From contig JBJMKZ010000015.1 of assembly GCA_045805565.1 (NCBI GenBank), positions 1 to 28,368 on the forward strand: a stretch of DNA of 28,368 bases. Reading direction: 5' to 3'. Under the pieces are notes generated by a model. That model was not told the DNA's origin. It saw only the letters and a program-made list of their open reading frames with translations, and ran no database searches. Within the stretch, counting starts at the first letter, position 1. Each line of letters begins with the position of its first letter. Source of the DNA: DATAEY01 sp045805565. GTDB lineage: Bacteria > Actinomycetota > Thermoleophilia > Solirubrobacterales > Solirubrobacteraceae. This document shows positions 13,165-18,866 of this stretch, piece by piece. The position numbers and the translations under genes were made by a program.

Positions 13165-13378
13165 GTCGCAGGATACCCCCTCGCTCCAAGAGAGAACGGT
13201 TGCGTTCACGTGCGACCGCGCGCAACCACCGGCGCGGAGTGTTGAGTGACCTCGTGCGCCGATCTGGCACCGACTCGAGCGAGGTCCACTCCGCAAACGT
13301 CAACATCCATTGACACCAGGCTAAGTGATGCACGCGGCCGGGTAAGACGACCCTCAACTGATCGCTTCCACAAAGGGG
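13128..13378 (+). repeat. Duplicated 17-bp leader element
   Basis: TCGCTTCCACAAAGGGG occurs at 13128-13144 and 13362-13378, 234 bp apart. In both places it starts exactly 24 nt before an ATG (13152 and 13386) and supplies the purine-rich ribosome site. Confidence 0.75.
13152..13313 (+). CDS. Doubtful 53-residue basic reading frame behind the first leader copy
   Basis: ATG 13152 follows the duplicated leader with the same spacing as the real gene at 13386. The predicted peptide is extremely Arg-rich (MRPRSRRIPPRSKRERLRSR) and has no signal peptide, then ends SSEVHSANVNIH. It does not resemble the downstream secreted protein. It could be a regulatory leader peptide, a decayed paralogue, or not translated at all. 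The position and ribosome site are the only support. Confidence 0.25.
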   Translation: MRPRSRRIPPRSKRERLRSRATARNHRRGVLSDLVRRSGTDSSEVHSANVNIH

Positions 13379-13385
13379 GATAGGT

Positions 13386-13682
13386 ATGTCTAGACGTGCC
13401 CGGAGGTTCTTCGCGTCGCTGTGCGCGAGCGCGATGCTGTTTGTGGCCGCGGCCTCGCCCGCCGCGGCGCAGCAAGTCGGACCGAGGAAGGTCGACATCA
13501 ACATCGGGAGTGGCCTTATCACGGTGCAGGACGTCAACGTTGCCGTGGCAGCCCAGGTTGCGGCCGTACTCTGCGATACGAATGTCAACGTTGCGGTCCT
13601 TTCCGAGGCGGTGTTTGGACAGAATGCGCCCGGGTTCACTTGCAGCGCTGACGGTCAGCAGGTGAGCATCACACAAGCCTGA
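13386..13682 (+). CDS. Small secreted Val/Asn-rich protein (chaplin-like features)
   Basis: A 98-residue protein with ribosome site AGGGGG before ATG 13386. Residues 1-28 are a signal peptide (SRRARRFF, hydrophobic core, ASPAAA). The mature part alternates hydrophobic and polar residues: VDINIGSGLITVQDVNVAVA, then CDTNVNVAVLSEAVFGQ and FTC, with two cysteines (63 and 86) that could form a disulfide loop. The CxxNVNV...FG....C layout recalls the chaplin domain of Streptomyces surface amyloids, but the loop is longer, so that likeness is only inference. Small secreted proteins with repeated VNV motifs are common in Actinobacteria. Followed by a strong terminator. Confidence 0.7.
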   Translation: MSRRARRFFASLCASAMLFVAAASPAAAQQVGPRKVDINIGSGLITVQDVNVAVAAQVAAVLCDTNVNVAVLSEAVFGQNAPGFTCSADGQQVSITQA

Positions 13683-13729
13683 GCTTGCTCACCGAGCGGC
13701 CGATCAGCCGCTAGGTGTTCGCCGAAGTT

Positions 13730-13759
13730 CGAGCGGGGGCCATACTCGGTCCCCGCTCG
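13730..13759 (+). terminator. Terminator of the small secreted protein gene
   Basis: CGAGCGGGG pairs perfectly with CCCCGCTCG around a 12-nt loop, 47 nt after the stop. A smaller hairpin (GCGGC/GCCGC) precedes it at 13696-13711. Confidence 0.65.
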
Positions 13760-14128
13760 CGCTGAGGCGCAGGGCTCAAGGGGGCCTTGGCGGAGGGGTA
13801 GGCGCGAGAACCCGGTGGACTGGGGTCACCGGCTTTCATGGACGTCTCTGAGATACCAATCGAGATATCCGCCTTGCTGCCTCGTCCTCAACGACACCGG
13901 CGGGCCGCGCTTGTCGCTCATCTACATGGGGACCCTGGAGCCGGAGCCACCGGGGGAGGGAGCCGCCGACCTGGGTCAGCCTTCGCTCTCCTGCGGCGTA
14001 GGGCCGCTTACGCCCAACCGCGGGTGGAACATCGGGCGCGGACTAGGACGGCATACCACTGAGGTGGGAGGGCGGCTATTTCCGCGCAGCGGCGGGTATC
14101 AACCAGGCAGCCGACCATCGAGGGGCCG
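13760..14128. other. Intergenic stretch with no supported gene
   Basis: Short open frames exist (from 13815 and 13838) but lack ribosome sites, have mixed third-position composition, and look like no known protein. Apart from a ribosome site (GAGGGG) for the next gene, nothing specific was seen. Confidence 0.5.
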
Positions 14129-14386
14129 ATGATGATCGACAACCAGGCGCGGCAAGGGGACAAGGACCACGAGGAATCGGGGCCGGCGGACGAGGGCCCG
14201 GACTTCGGCCAGGGCCCGGAGTCGCCCGAGCCGGGGCATCCCGTCGGCGAGACGCAGCCCACCGAGGGGATGCCACCCAGGGCCTACGAGGAACCGCAGG
14301 ACATCCCTCCTCCGCGGCGCCAGGAGGATGACGAGGCGCAGCGCACGGAACCGGCCGGTGGCCAGCAGGACCCGGAGTCCGCTTAG
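14129..14386 (+). CDS. Small acidic, intrinsically disordered protein
   Basis: An 85-residue protein with GAGGGG just before ATG 14129 (ATG 14132 is equally possible). Nearly all residues are Glu, Asp, Pro, Gly, Gln or Arg (for example DKDHEESGPADEGPDFGQGP, ending RTEPAGGQQDPESA). There is no hydrophobic core, so it is predicted to be disordered. Proteins of this type are often stress-induced hydrophilins, but that role is inference. The ferritin-like gene begins 42 nt after its stop, so the two may share a transcript. Confidence 0.6.
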   Translation: MMIDNQARQGDKDHEESGPADEGPDFGQGPESPEPGHPVGETQPTEGMPPRAYEEPQDIPPPRRQEDDEAQRTEPAGGQQDPESA

Positions 14387-14428
14387 CGGCTCAACCCACA
14401 GTCAGCGACGAGCACAAGGGGGCGGCAG

Positions 14429-14992
14429 ATGGCGAAGAGCGCTCAGGAAGAGCTCGTGAAGTACCTCACCCAGGCCCATGCGATGGAGAAGCAGTCAGCC
14501 CTGCTTCTCAACCGGGGAGCGGACATCGCGGGCGACACCGAGATCGCCGCGATCTACCGAGCCCACCTGCTGCAGACCAACGAGCACGAGCGCTACGTCG
14601 ACGAGCGCCTGCGGGCGCACGGGGCAAGCCCGTCGAAGGCCATGGACGTCGCCATGCAGGCCGGGGCGGTAGGGATCGGCCTGGTGGCCCAGGCGGCGCC
14701 GGACACGCCGGTGAGGCTGGCGGCCACGGCCTTCGCCTACGAGAACCTGGAGGTGGCGTCCTACCGGTTCCTCCGCCGCCTGGCGGAACGGGCGGGCGAC
14801 GCGGAGACCACCTCGGTGGTCGAGCGGATCCTCGAGCAGGAGGAGGCGGCGGTGGAGCTGGTGGCCGGCACCTTCGATCGCGCCCTCGAGATAGCCCTGG
14901 GCGAGCCGCCCACCAGCCCGCTGATCCCGGTGACGCCGCTCGGAAAGCCCTCCGATCGTCCGTCGCAGGCCCCCGAGGGACAGGTGCAATAG
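14429..14992 (+). CDS. Ferritin-like protein, DUF892/YciE-YciF type
   Basis: A 187-residue protein with a GGGGGCGG ribosome site. It is a four-helix bundle pattern with carboxylate/His positions suited to a di-metal site: E20 (AHAMEKQSA), E52-H53-E54 (TNEHERYVDERL), E105/E108 (AYENLEVASYRF) and E136-E139 (ILEQEEAAVE). The N-terminal LVKYLTQAHAMEKQSALLLN is typical of DUF892 (YciE/YciF) proteins, known as stress-associated ferritin-like proteins. The last 35 residues are Pro-rich and probably disordered. Metal binding is expected but not shown. Confidence 0.75.
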   Translation: MAKSAQEELVKYLTQAHAMEKQSALLLNRGADIAGDTEIAAIYRAHLLQTNEHERYVDERLRAHGASPSKAMDVAMQAGAVGIGLVAQAAPDTPVRLAATAFAYENLEVASYRFLRRLAERAGDAETTSVVERILEQEEAAVELVAGTFDRALEIALGEPPTSPLIPVTPLGKPSDRPSQAPEGQVQ

Positions 14993-15027
14993 CGGCGAGG
15001 GCCATAGCCGTTGCTCTGCTGGCCGTC

Positions 15028-15348
15028 GTGGGGGTGCTGGCGCCGGCGACCGCCGCCGGCGCCCACACTCTCTACTACGGGCCCGCGCGCGCAGCCGCGC
15101 TGAGGGTTGCGGCTAACACCCAGGCGGCGGTCACCGCGGACCCGGACATTCCAGCCGTGGGTACGGGTCATGGCGTCCGCGGCTGCCACCGGATGGATCG
15201 CCACTCGTGGCGCTGCGAAGTATGGGTCTCCGCCCGGGGCCTCGGGGGCCAGTCGGTTCGCTGTGGCGAAGACGTGATCGTCCGCTATGCCGGCCTGACC
15301 AGCCGGGTCATCCGGGTCTTCGCGCTCGGGCGGCCGAAGTGCGTGTGA
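15028..15348 (+). CDS. Small secreted protein with uncertain, possibly non-canonical start
   Basis: The frame ends at 15348 and encodes a Cys-containing mature domain of about 90 residues (RGCHRMDRHSWRCEVWVSAR, then VRCGEDVIVRYAGL, ending RPKCV). The four cysteines could form two disulfides. GTG 15028 is the first usual start, but it truncates the signal peptide: the hydrophobic part IAVALLAVVGVLAPATAAGA begins upstream at 15004, where the codon is ATA. GCGAGG precedes that ATA at ribosome-site distance, and no ATG, GTG or TTG lies in frame between the previous stop and 15028. A CTG at 15016 is another option. Function unknown. Confidence 0.6.
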   Translation: MGVLAPATAAGAHTLYYGPARAAALRVAANTQAAVTADPDIPAVGTGHGVRGCHRMDRHSWRCEVWVSARGLGGQSVRCGEDVIVRYAGLTSRVIRVFALGRPKCV

Positions 15349-15367
15349 CCGCGCGGCCTCGGGCCGA

Positions 15368-15856
15368 TCAGTCCTCGACCCGGAACTCCTGCTGGTAGCT
15401 ACCGTCGGGGCGCCGCTTGGTGGTGAGGGTGCCGCCGACCCCGGCGTACTTGCCCGTTCCACCCAGCACGGCGCGGACGAATCGCCGGTTGACGACGGTG
15501 CCGGTCCCGCGCCGCGGGAACTGGCTCAGACCGCCGACGACGAGGGCGTTCCCCGAGCCGAACTCGAAGGTCAGTATCCCCTGGACGGTCTCGGCGCCGT
15601 GCTCGAGCCTGATCGACGTCTGCGTGCCGCGCAGGCGTCCGATCGCGCGTCGCCCATGCGCGTCGAACAAGGTGGAATCGAACACGTACAGGTCACCGCG
15701 GCTCTTGCCATGCGCGCCGAGGTCCAGGACGTACAGGTGTGGGCGCCCGCTGACGAAGCGGATGCTCCGGCCGTGTTCGCCGCCGCACCCTCCGATCAGG
15801 GTGGCCCCGACGGCTGCTGCGGCCACGGCTGTCGCGATGTAGGTTCGGCGTGGCAT
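15368..15856 (-). CDS. AOC-barrel/dirigent-like lipoprotein
   Basis: A 162-residue protein with ATG at 15856. The N-terminal segment VAAAAVGATLIGGC provides a lipobox (IGGC, Cys24), so it should be lipid-anchored outside the membrane. The body matches the allene-oxide-cyclase/dirigent-like barrel: GDLYVFDSTLFDAHGRRAIG, then a central strand pair (QGILTFEFGSGNALVVGGLS) and VLGGTGKYAGVGGTLTTKRR near the C-terminus (GGTG.Y...G). No enzymatic role is established for bacterial members. It is a distant relative of the secreted protein at 5408-5866. No ribosome site is obvious. Convergent with the gene ending at 15348. Confidence 0.75.
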   Translation of the reverse strand: MPRRTYIATAVAAAAVGATLIGGCGGEHGRSIRFVSGRPHLYVLDLGAHGKSRGDLYVFDSTLFDAHGRRAIGRLRGTQTSIRLEHGAETVQGILTFEFGSGNALVVGGLSQFPRRGTGTVVNRRFVRAVLGGTGKYAGVGGTLTTKRRPDGSYQQEFRVED

Positions 15857-15914
15857 GACGCGTCAGTTCGCCGACGGCGCGCCAGGCCCTTCCTACTTCC
15901 TGCTCCGCGAGGAG

Positions 15915-16772
15915 TCAGCGCTCCTGCGCGGCCAGGCGCGGGTCCCGGTCCTGCGGGTCCTGCGCGGCCATCTGCGCGGCGGTGGGCTGAGGCAGAGCGC
16001 TCGTCGTGGCGGCGCTGGCCTGCCGCGTGCCCCTGACCGGCGAGATGTAGCCGCTGATGGCGGCCGGGCCCATCGCGGTCCCGTTGTCGGGCGAGGCGGG
16101 ACCTCGACGGGCGACGTTGTTGCCGCTGGTGTTGCCGGCGATGATCGTGATGGCACCGGAGGAACGGACGGTCTCGACGATGCCGACGTGCAGGCCAGAG
16201 AAGATCACGAGGTCGCCGGGCCTGGGATCGTTGTCGTAGCCCTGCTTCCAGGCGCCCCGCTGCTTGGCCCAGGAGACCAGGCCGGGGACCCAGGCGATAC
16301 GCCCGATGGAGGGGACGCCCGCCTGTCGCCACACCCACGTCGCGAAGTCGGCGCACCATGCCTCGCAGGGGCCGAACCTGGTGCAGTTGGAGCCGGGCGG
16401 ATTCTCTTTCTGCCCCAGCTGGCTCTGGGCGATCGCCACGACCCGGCTGCGCACGTCCCCGGAAACCGAAATCGGCGGCAGGGGCGGCTTGTCGATGGGG
16501 GTGTGCGGCCTGGCCGGCGTTCGCTTGGGCGGCGACTGCTCGGCCGACGACGGCTTGGGAGGCGACGGCTTGCGCGGCGCGGGCTTGGGAGGCGGCGGCT
16601 TGCGCGGCGCAATGGCAGGCGGCGCCGTGCCGCCGGTCGTCCCGCCGGTGTCGGCGAGCGCCGGGGTGGTCAGGGCCAGGCATGCCGCCAGGCAGCCGGC
16701 GGTGGCGACGACCGCGCGCTTGCGCGCTACGTCGTAGCCGACTACCCGCAGGGAAGATGTACCCATCGACAC
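15915..16772 (-). CDS. Secreted CHAP-domain peptidoglycan hydrolase
   Basis: A 285-residue protein (GTG 16772, or ATG 16766). After a signal peptide (AACLALTTPALA, cleavage near 40) comes a Pro/Lys-rich linker (about 50-95: PRKPPPPKPAPRKPSPPKPS), then a CHAP/NlpC-like domain. The domain shows the catalytic Cys in CEAWCADFATWVWRQAG, the His in GLHVGIVETV, and an IIAGNTSGN strand. CHAP enzymes cleave peptide bonds in peptidoglycan as amidases or endopeptidases. The linker suits spanning the wall. The C-terminus is Ala/Gln-rich and disordered. Its leader carries a c-di-AMP riboswitch, so expression is probably tuned to that messenger, as known for wall hydrolases in Actinobacteria. Confidence 0.88.
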   Translation of the reverse strand: MSMGTSSLRVVGYDVARKRAVVATAGCLAACLALTTPALADTGGTTGGTAPPAIAPRKPPPPKPAPRKPSPPKPSSAEQSPPKRTPARPHTPIDKPPLPPISVSGDVRSRVVAIAQSQLGQKENPPGSNCTRFGPCEAWCADFATWVWRQAGVPSIGRIAWVPGLVSWAKQRGAWKQGYDNDPRPGDLVIFSGLHVGIVETVRSSGAITIIAGNTSGNNVARRGPASPDNGTAMGPAAISGYISPVRGTRQASAATTSALPQPTAAQMAAQDPQDRDPRLAAQER

Positions 16773-16781
16773 CGCTGCCTT

Positions 16782-16915
16782 GTTCGGCGCCTACGGGGTT
16801 AGCTGACGGGCTAGCGTCGGAGAGCCGACGCTTCCCGCGGATCACCGCGAGATTCGCCCCAACAACATCGGGTCCCCCGTCCCCCAGCATCCAGCCAAGG
16901 GTTCGGCGATGAAGC
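16782..16915 (-). ncRNA. c-di-AMP riboswitch (ydaO/yuaA class)
   Basis: On the minus strand the leader of the CHAP gene contains the conserved ydaO elements in order: CGCCGAACCC at the 5' side, GGGGGACCCGAT, GGGGCGAATC, a variable hairpin (GCGTCGG/CCGACGC), and the highly conserved 3' block CCGTCAGCTAAC then CCCGTAGGCG (16810-16788). CGCC and GGCG close the first stem. The 3' end lies about 15 nt before the start codon. In this class c-di-AMP binding generally switches expression off; the exact mechanism here is not visible. Boundaries are approximate. Confidence 0.9.
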
Positions 16916-17022
16916 GGGCACCGTAGCAGGCCACGCGGTGTTATGCGACCCCGGCGTTCAGCGGCTCGCGACCGCACCCGGACGGGAAGGTGGACCGCCG
17001 CCGCGGCGCGCCGCCCGGTGGG

Positions 17023-18099
17023 TCACGCCAGCGCGTCCAGCAGGCGATCGAGGTCGGACTCCTCGTTCCACGCGCCGACCGACGCGCGCAGGAGCGGCCG
17101 GCCGGGTATGTCGCGGACCACCACCCCGGCACGGGCCAGGCGGTCGCGCGCCGCCTCGGCGTCGTCGCAGCGCCAGGACACCAGCGTGGTCGATCCCCGC
17201 GGGCAGACCGCGCGCCCCTCACGGCGCAGGCGGCCAGCCAGATCGTCCGCCAGCCGCCTGGCTCGCTCGTGCACGGCCGGCCAGCCGGCCCGCGCCAGGG
17301 TCTCGAGGCCGGCGAGGGCGAACGCCGACGTCTCGGCGGCCAGGGTGGGGGTGTCGTGGCGGCGGGCGTCGGGGAACAGGGTCGCCTCCAGGCCGGCACC
17401 CGGATCCCCGAACGAGCCATAGCTGCGGGCGGTGGCGCCCAGCCGGTCGCGCATGGCGGGGGAGACGTAGAGCATCCCCGACCCGTCGGGGCCGCACAGC
17501 CACTTCTGGCCCGAGGCGGCGTAGAGCTCGCAGCCCAGCGAGCCGACCGCGACCGGCACCGCTCCCACCGCCTGGGCGCCGTCGAGCAGGACGGGCACGC
17601 CAGCGTCGGCGAGCGCGGCCGGCGCGACGGCGCCGGTGATCCAGCTCACGTGGGAGCAGGCGATCAGTCGGGTGGCGGGCGTCACGGCATCGGGCAGGTC
17701 CCCGAGCGGCACCTGCCGCACGGCCACCCCGAGCAGATCGCGCGCCGCCTGGAGCGGCCCCAGCAGCCCCGGGTGCTCCTCGTCGGAGGTGAGGACGTCA
17801 TCGCCGGCACGCAGGCCGAGGCCGCCGACCGCGCGGTGGACCGCGTCAGTGGTCGAGGTGGTGAGCGCCACGTCGGCCGGCCGGCAGCCGAGCAGGTCGG
17901 CGTACGCCGCGCGCTGGGCGGCCTGCATCTCCCGCCGCCGGTCGGCATGCTCACGGGTGCGGCCTCGGGCGACCTGGCGCTCGAGCTCCGTCGTGGCCGC
18001 GGCCACCGAGGCGGCTGCCACCGGGCCATCGGTCCCGGCGTTCAGGAAGGCCAGCCGCTCGAGGACGGGGAACTCGGCGCGCAGCCTGCGGGCGTCCAC
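17023..18099 (-). CDS. PLP-dependent class V aminotransferase / cysteine-desulfurase-like protein
   Basis: A 358-residue protein with fold-type I PLP residues: H109 (EEHPGLLG, stacking on the ring), D173 in LLDGAQAVGAVPV (pyridine-nitrogen contact) with Q176, and Schiff-base K199 in YAASGQKWLCGPDGSG. SGQKWLCGP.G.G.LYV is typical of the isopenicillin-N-epimerase/cysteine-desulfurase-like branch. The mobile active-site cysteine of true cysteine desulfurases is not evident, so desulfurase activity is uncertain. Start is GTG 18099, with a TAGCGT -10 (18114-18109) 9 nt upstream suggesting a leaderless transcript. It lies between the two wall-hydrolase genes on the same strand. Confidence 0.85.
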   Translation of the reverse strand: MDARRLRAEFPVLERLAFLNAGTDGPVAAASVAAATTELERQVARGRTREHADRRREMQAAQRAAYADLLGCRPADVALTTSTTDAVHRAVGGLGLRAGDDVLTSDEEHPGLLGPLQAARDLLGVAVRQVPLGDLPDAVTPATRLIACSHVSWITGAVAPAALADAGVPVLLDGAQAVGAVPVAVGSLGCELYAASGQKWLCGPDGSGMLYVSPAMRDRLGATARSYGSFGDPGAGLEATLFPDARRHDTPTLAAETSAFALAGLETLARAGWPAVHERARRLADDLAGRLRREGRAVCPRGSTTLVSWRCDDAEAARDRLARAGVVVRDIPGRPLLRASVGAWNEESDLDRLLDALA

Positions 18100-18172
18100 C
18101 GGGCGGCAACGCTATCGGAGCGCCGCCGCGAGCCGAAGGCGCCCGGCGGGGACTGCGCGCAGCGATCCGGGG

Positions 18173-18592
18173 TCAGCGGCTGCAGACCGGCCACTGCGAG
18201 GGGCCCGAGCGCTCGAGCAGGATGGCCGCACGGCGGTCCTGCTCGGCCTCCGGGGCGTCGATCGGGTCTCCGTGCCCACCCACGCTCGCCCACGTGGACC
18301 TGGTGAACTGGTACTTGCCCCGGTACATCCCGCCGCCGCCGATCGACTTGGGATCGCCGTGCGACTCACACTCGGCTATCCGCCGCAGGATGGGCGGGAC
18401 CGATGCGGCCCGGCGCTTGCGCGCCCGGTGTCGGCGAGCGCCGTACGCCCGCATCTGCGCGCCCACGCTGCGGTGACCCGCCAACGAGCTGTGCAGGGGG
18501 GTCGGGGCGGGGGCGGCCGCCAGCGCGATCCCGGCCGGTGCGGTGACCGCCACCGCGAGGGCGGCGAGAAGCCAGCTCCTGGACTTCGACAC
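18173..18592 (-). CDS. Resuscitation-promoting-factor-like transglycosylase
   Basis: A 139-residue secreted protein (GTG 18592). Signal peptide residues 1-26 (LLAALAVAVTAPAGIALAAA), a basic linker, then the compact Rpf/transglycosylase domain from about 66: ILRRIAECESHGDP with catalytic E74, GGGMYRGKYQFTRSTWASVG, an EQDRRAAILLE helix, and WPVC with C137 likely bonded to C75. Rpf proteins cleave the glycan backbone of peptidoglycan and promote exit from dormancy. This is a minimal Rpf with no LysM or other binding domain. About 200 bp upstream lie CRP- and LexA-type palindromes, and a TACGTT -10-like hexamer (18770-18765). Confidence 0.88.
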   Translation of the reverse strand: MSKSRSWLLAALAVAVTAPAGIALAAAPAPTPLHSSLAGHRSVGAQMRAYGARRHRARKRRAASVPPILRRIAECESHGDPKSIGGGGMYRGKYQFTRSTWASVGGHGDPIDAPEAEQDRRAAILLERSGPSQWPVCSR

Positions 18593-18776
18593 GTCGTCTC
18601 ACGTCCTTTCGCCCGGCCCGGATGCGTGCGCGTGTGCGCAGGCCAAGGACCGCTCGCTTTCGACGGCGGCGCGACCGCGATCCGAAGAACGCCGGCGTGG
18701 CGCCGGCGCTGGGACTGCGGCCGTCGGACGCGTCGCGTCCCGCAGCCGTTCCGTCGAACTCCCAACGTACCCCCGA

Positions 18777-18792
18777 TCGAACGACAGTTCGC
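18777..18792. promoter_or_regulatory. LexA/SOS-box-like palindrome
   Basis: TCGAACGACAGTTCGC matches the mycobacterial-type SOS box TCGAAC-N4-GTTCGA except for the last base. It lies between rpf and thrS, near the -35 position of a possible rpf promoter. Confidence 0.4.
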
Positions 18793-18800
18793 ATATTTCG

Positions 18801-18816
18801 TGTGATGCTGGTCACA
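18801..18816. promoter_or_regulatory. Perfect CRP/cAMP-receptor binding site
   Basis: TGTGATGCTGGTCACA is a perfect TGTGA-N6-TCACA palindrome, the consensus of CRP family regulators including mycobacterial CRP. It is centred about 58 bp before the thrS start and 216 bp before rpf. Confidence 0.55.
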
Positions 18817-18852
18817 GTGCACGGCCTGGCCAGGCGCGGCGCGGGCGCTGAG

Positions 18853-18858
18853 TAGCAT
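18853..18858 (+). promoter_or_regulatory. -10 element (TAGCAT) of a leaderless thrS transcript
   Basis: TAGCAT fits TAnnnT and ends 8 nt before ATG 18867. No Shine-Dalgarno sequence lies between them. Confidence 0.4.
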
Positions 18859-18866
18859 CCGGCGCC

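Noticed and set aside
13310..13315. TTGACA hexamer as -35 of the secreted Val/Asn-rich protein gene
   Set aside because: No -10-like hexamer lies at 16-18 bp spacing; the nearest candidates are at 5, 11 and 27 bp.
13815..14132. Open frames of 105 and 74 codons in the stretch before the acidic protein
   Set aside because: No ribosome site, no coding-like third-position bias, no recognisable motif.
18593..18866. Possible T-box or ydaO riboswitch before thrS or rpf
   Set aside because: GC-rich hairpins are present, but neither the T-box sequence nor the CCGTCAGCTAAC block of ydaO could be found on either strand.
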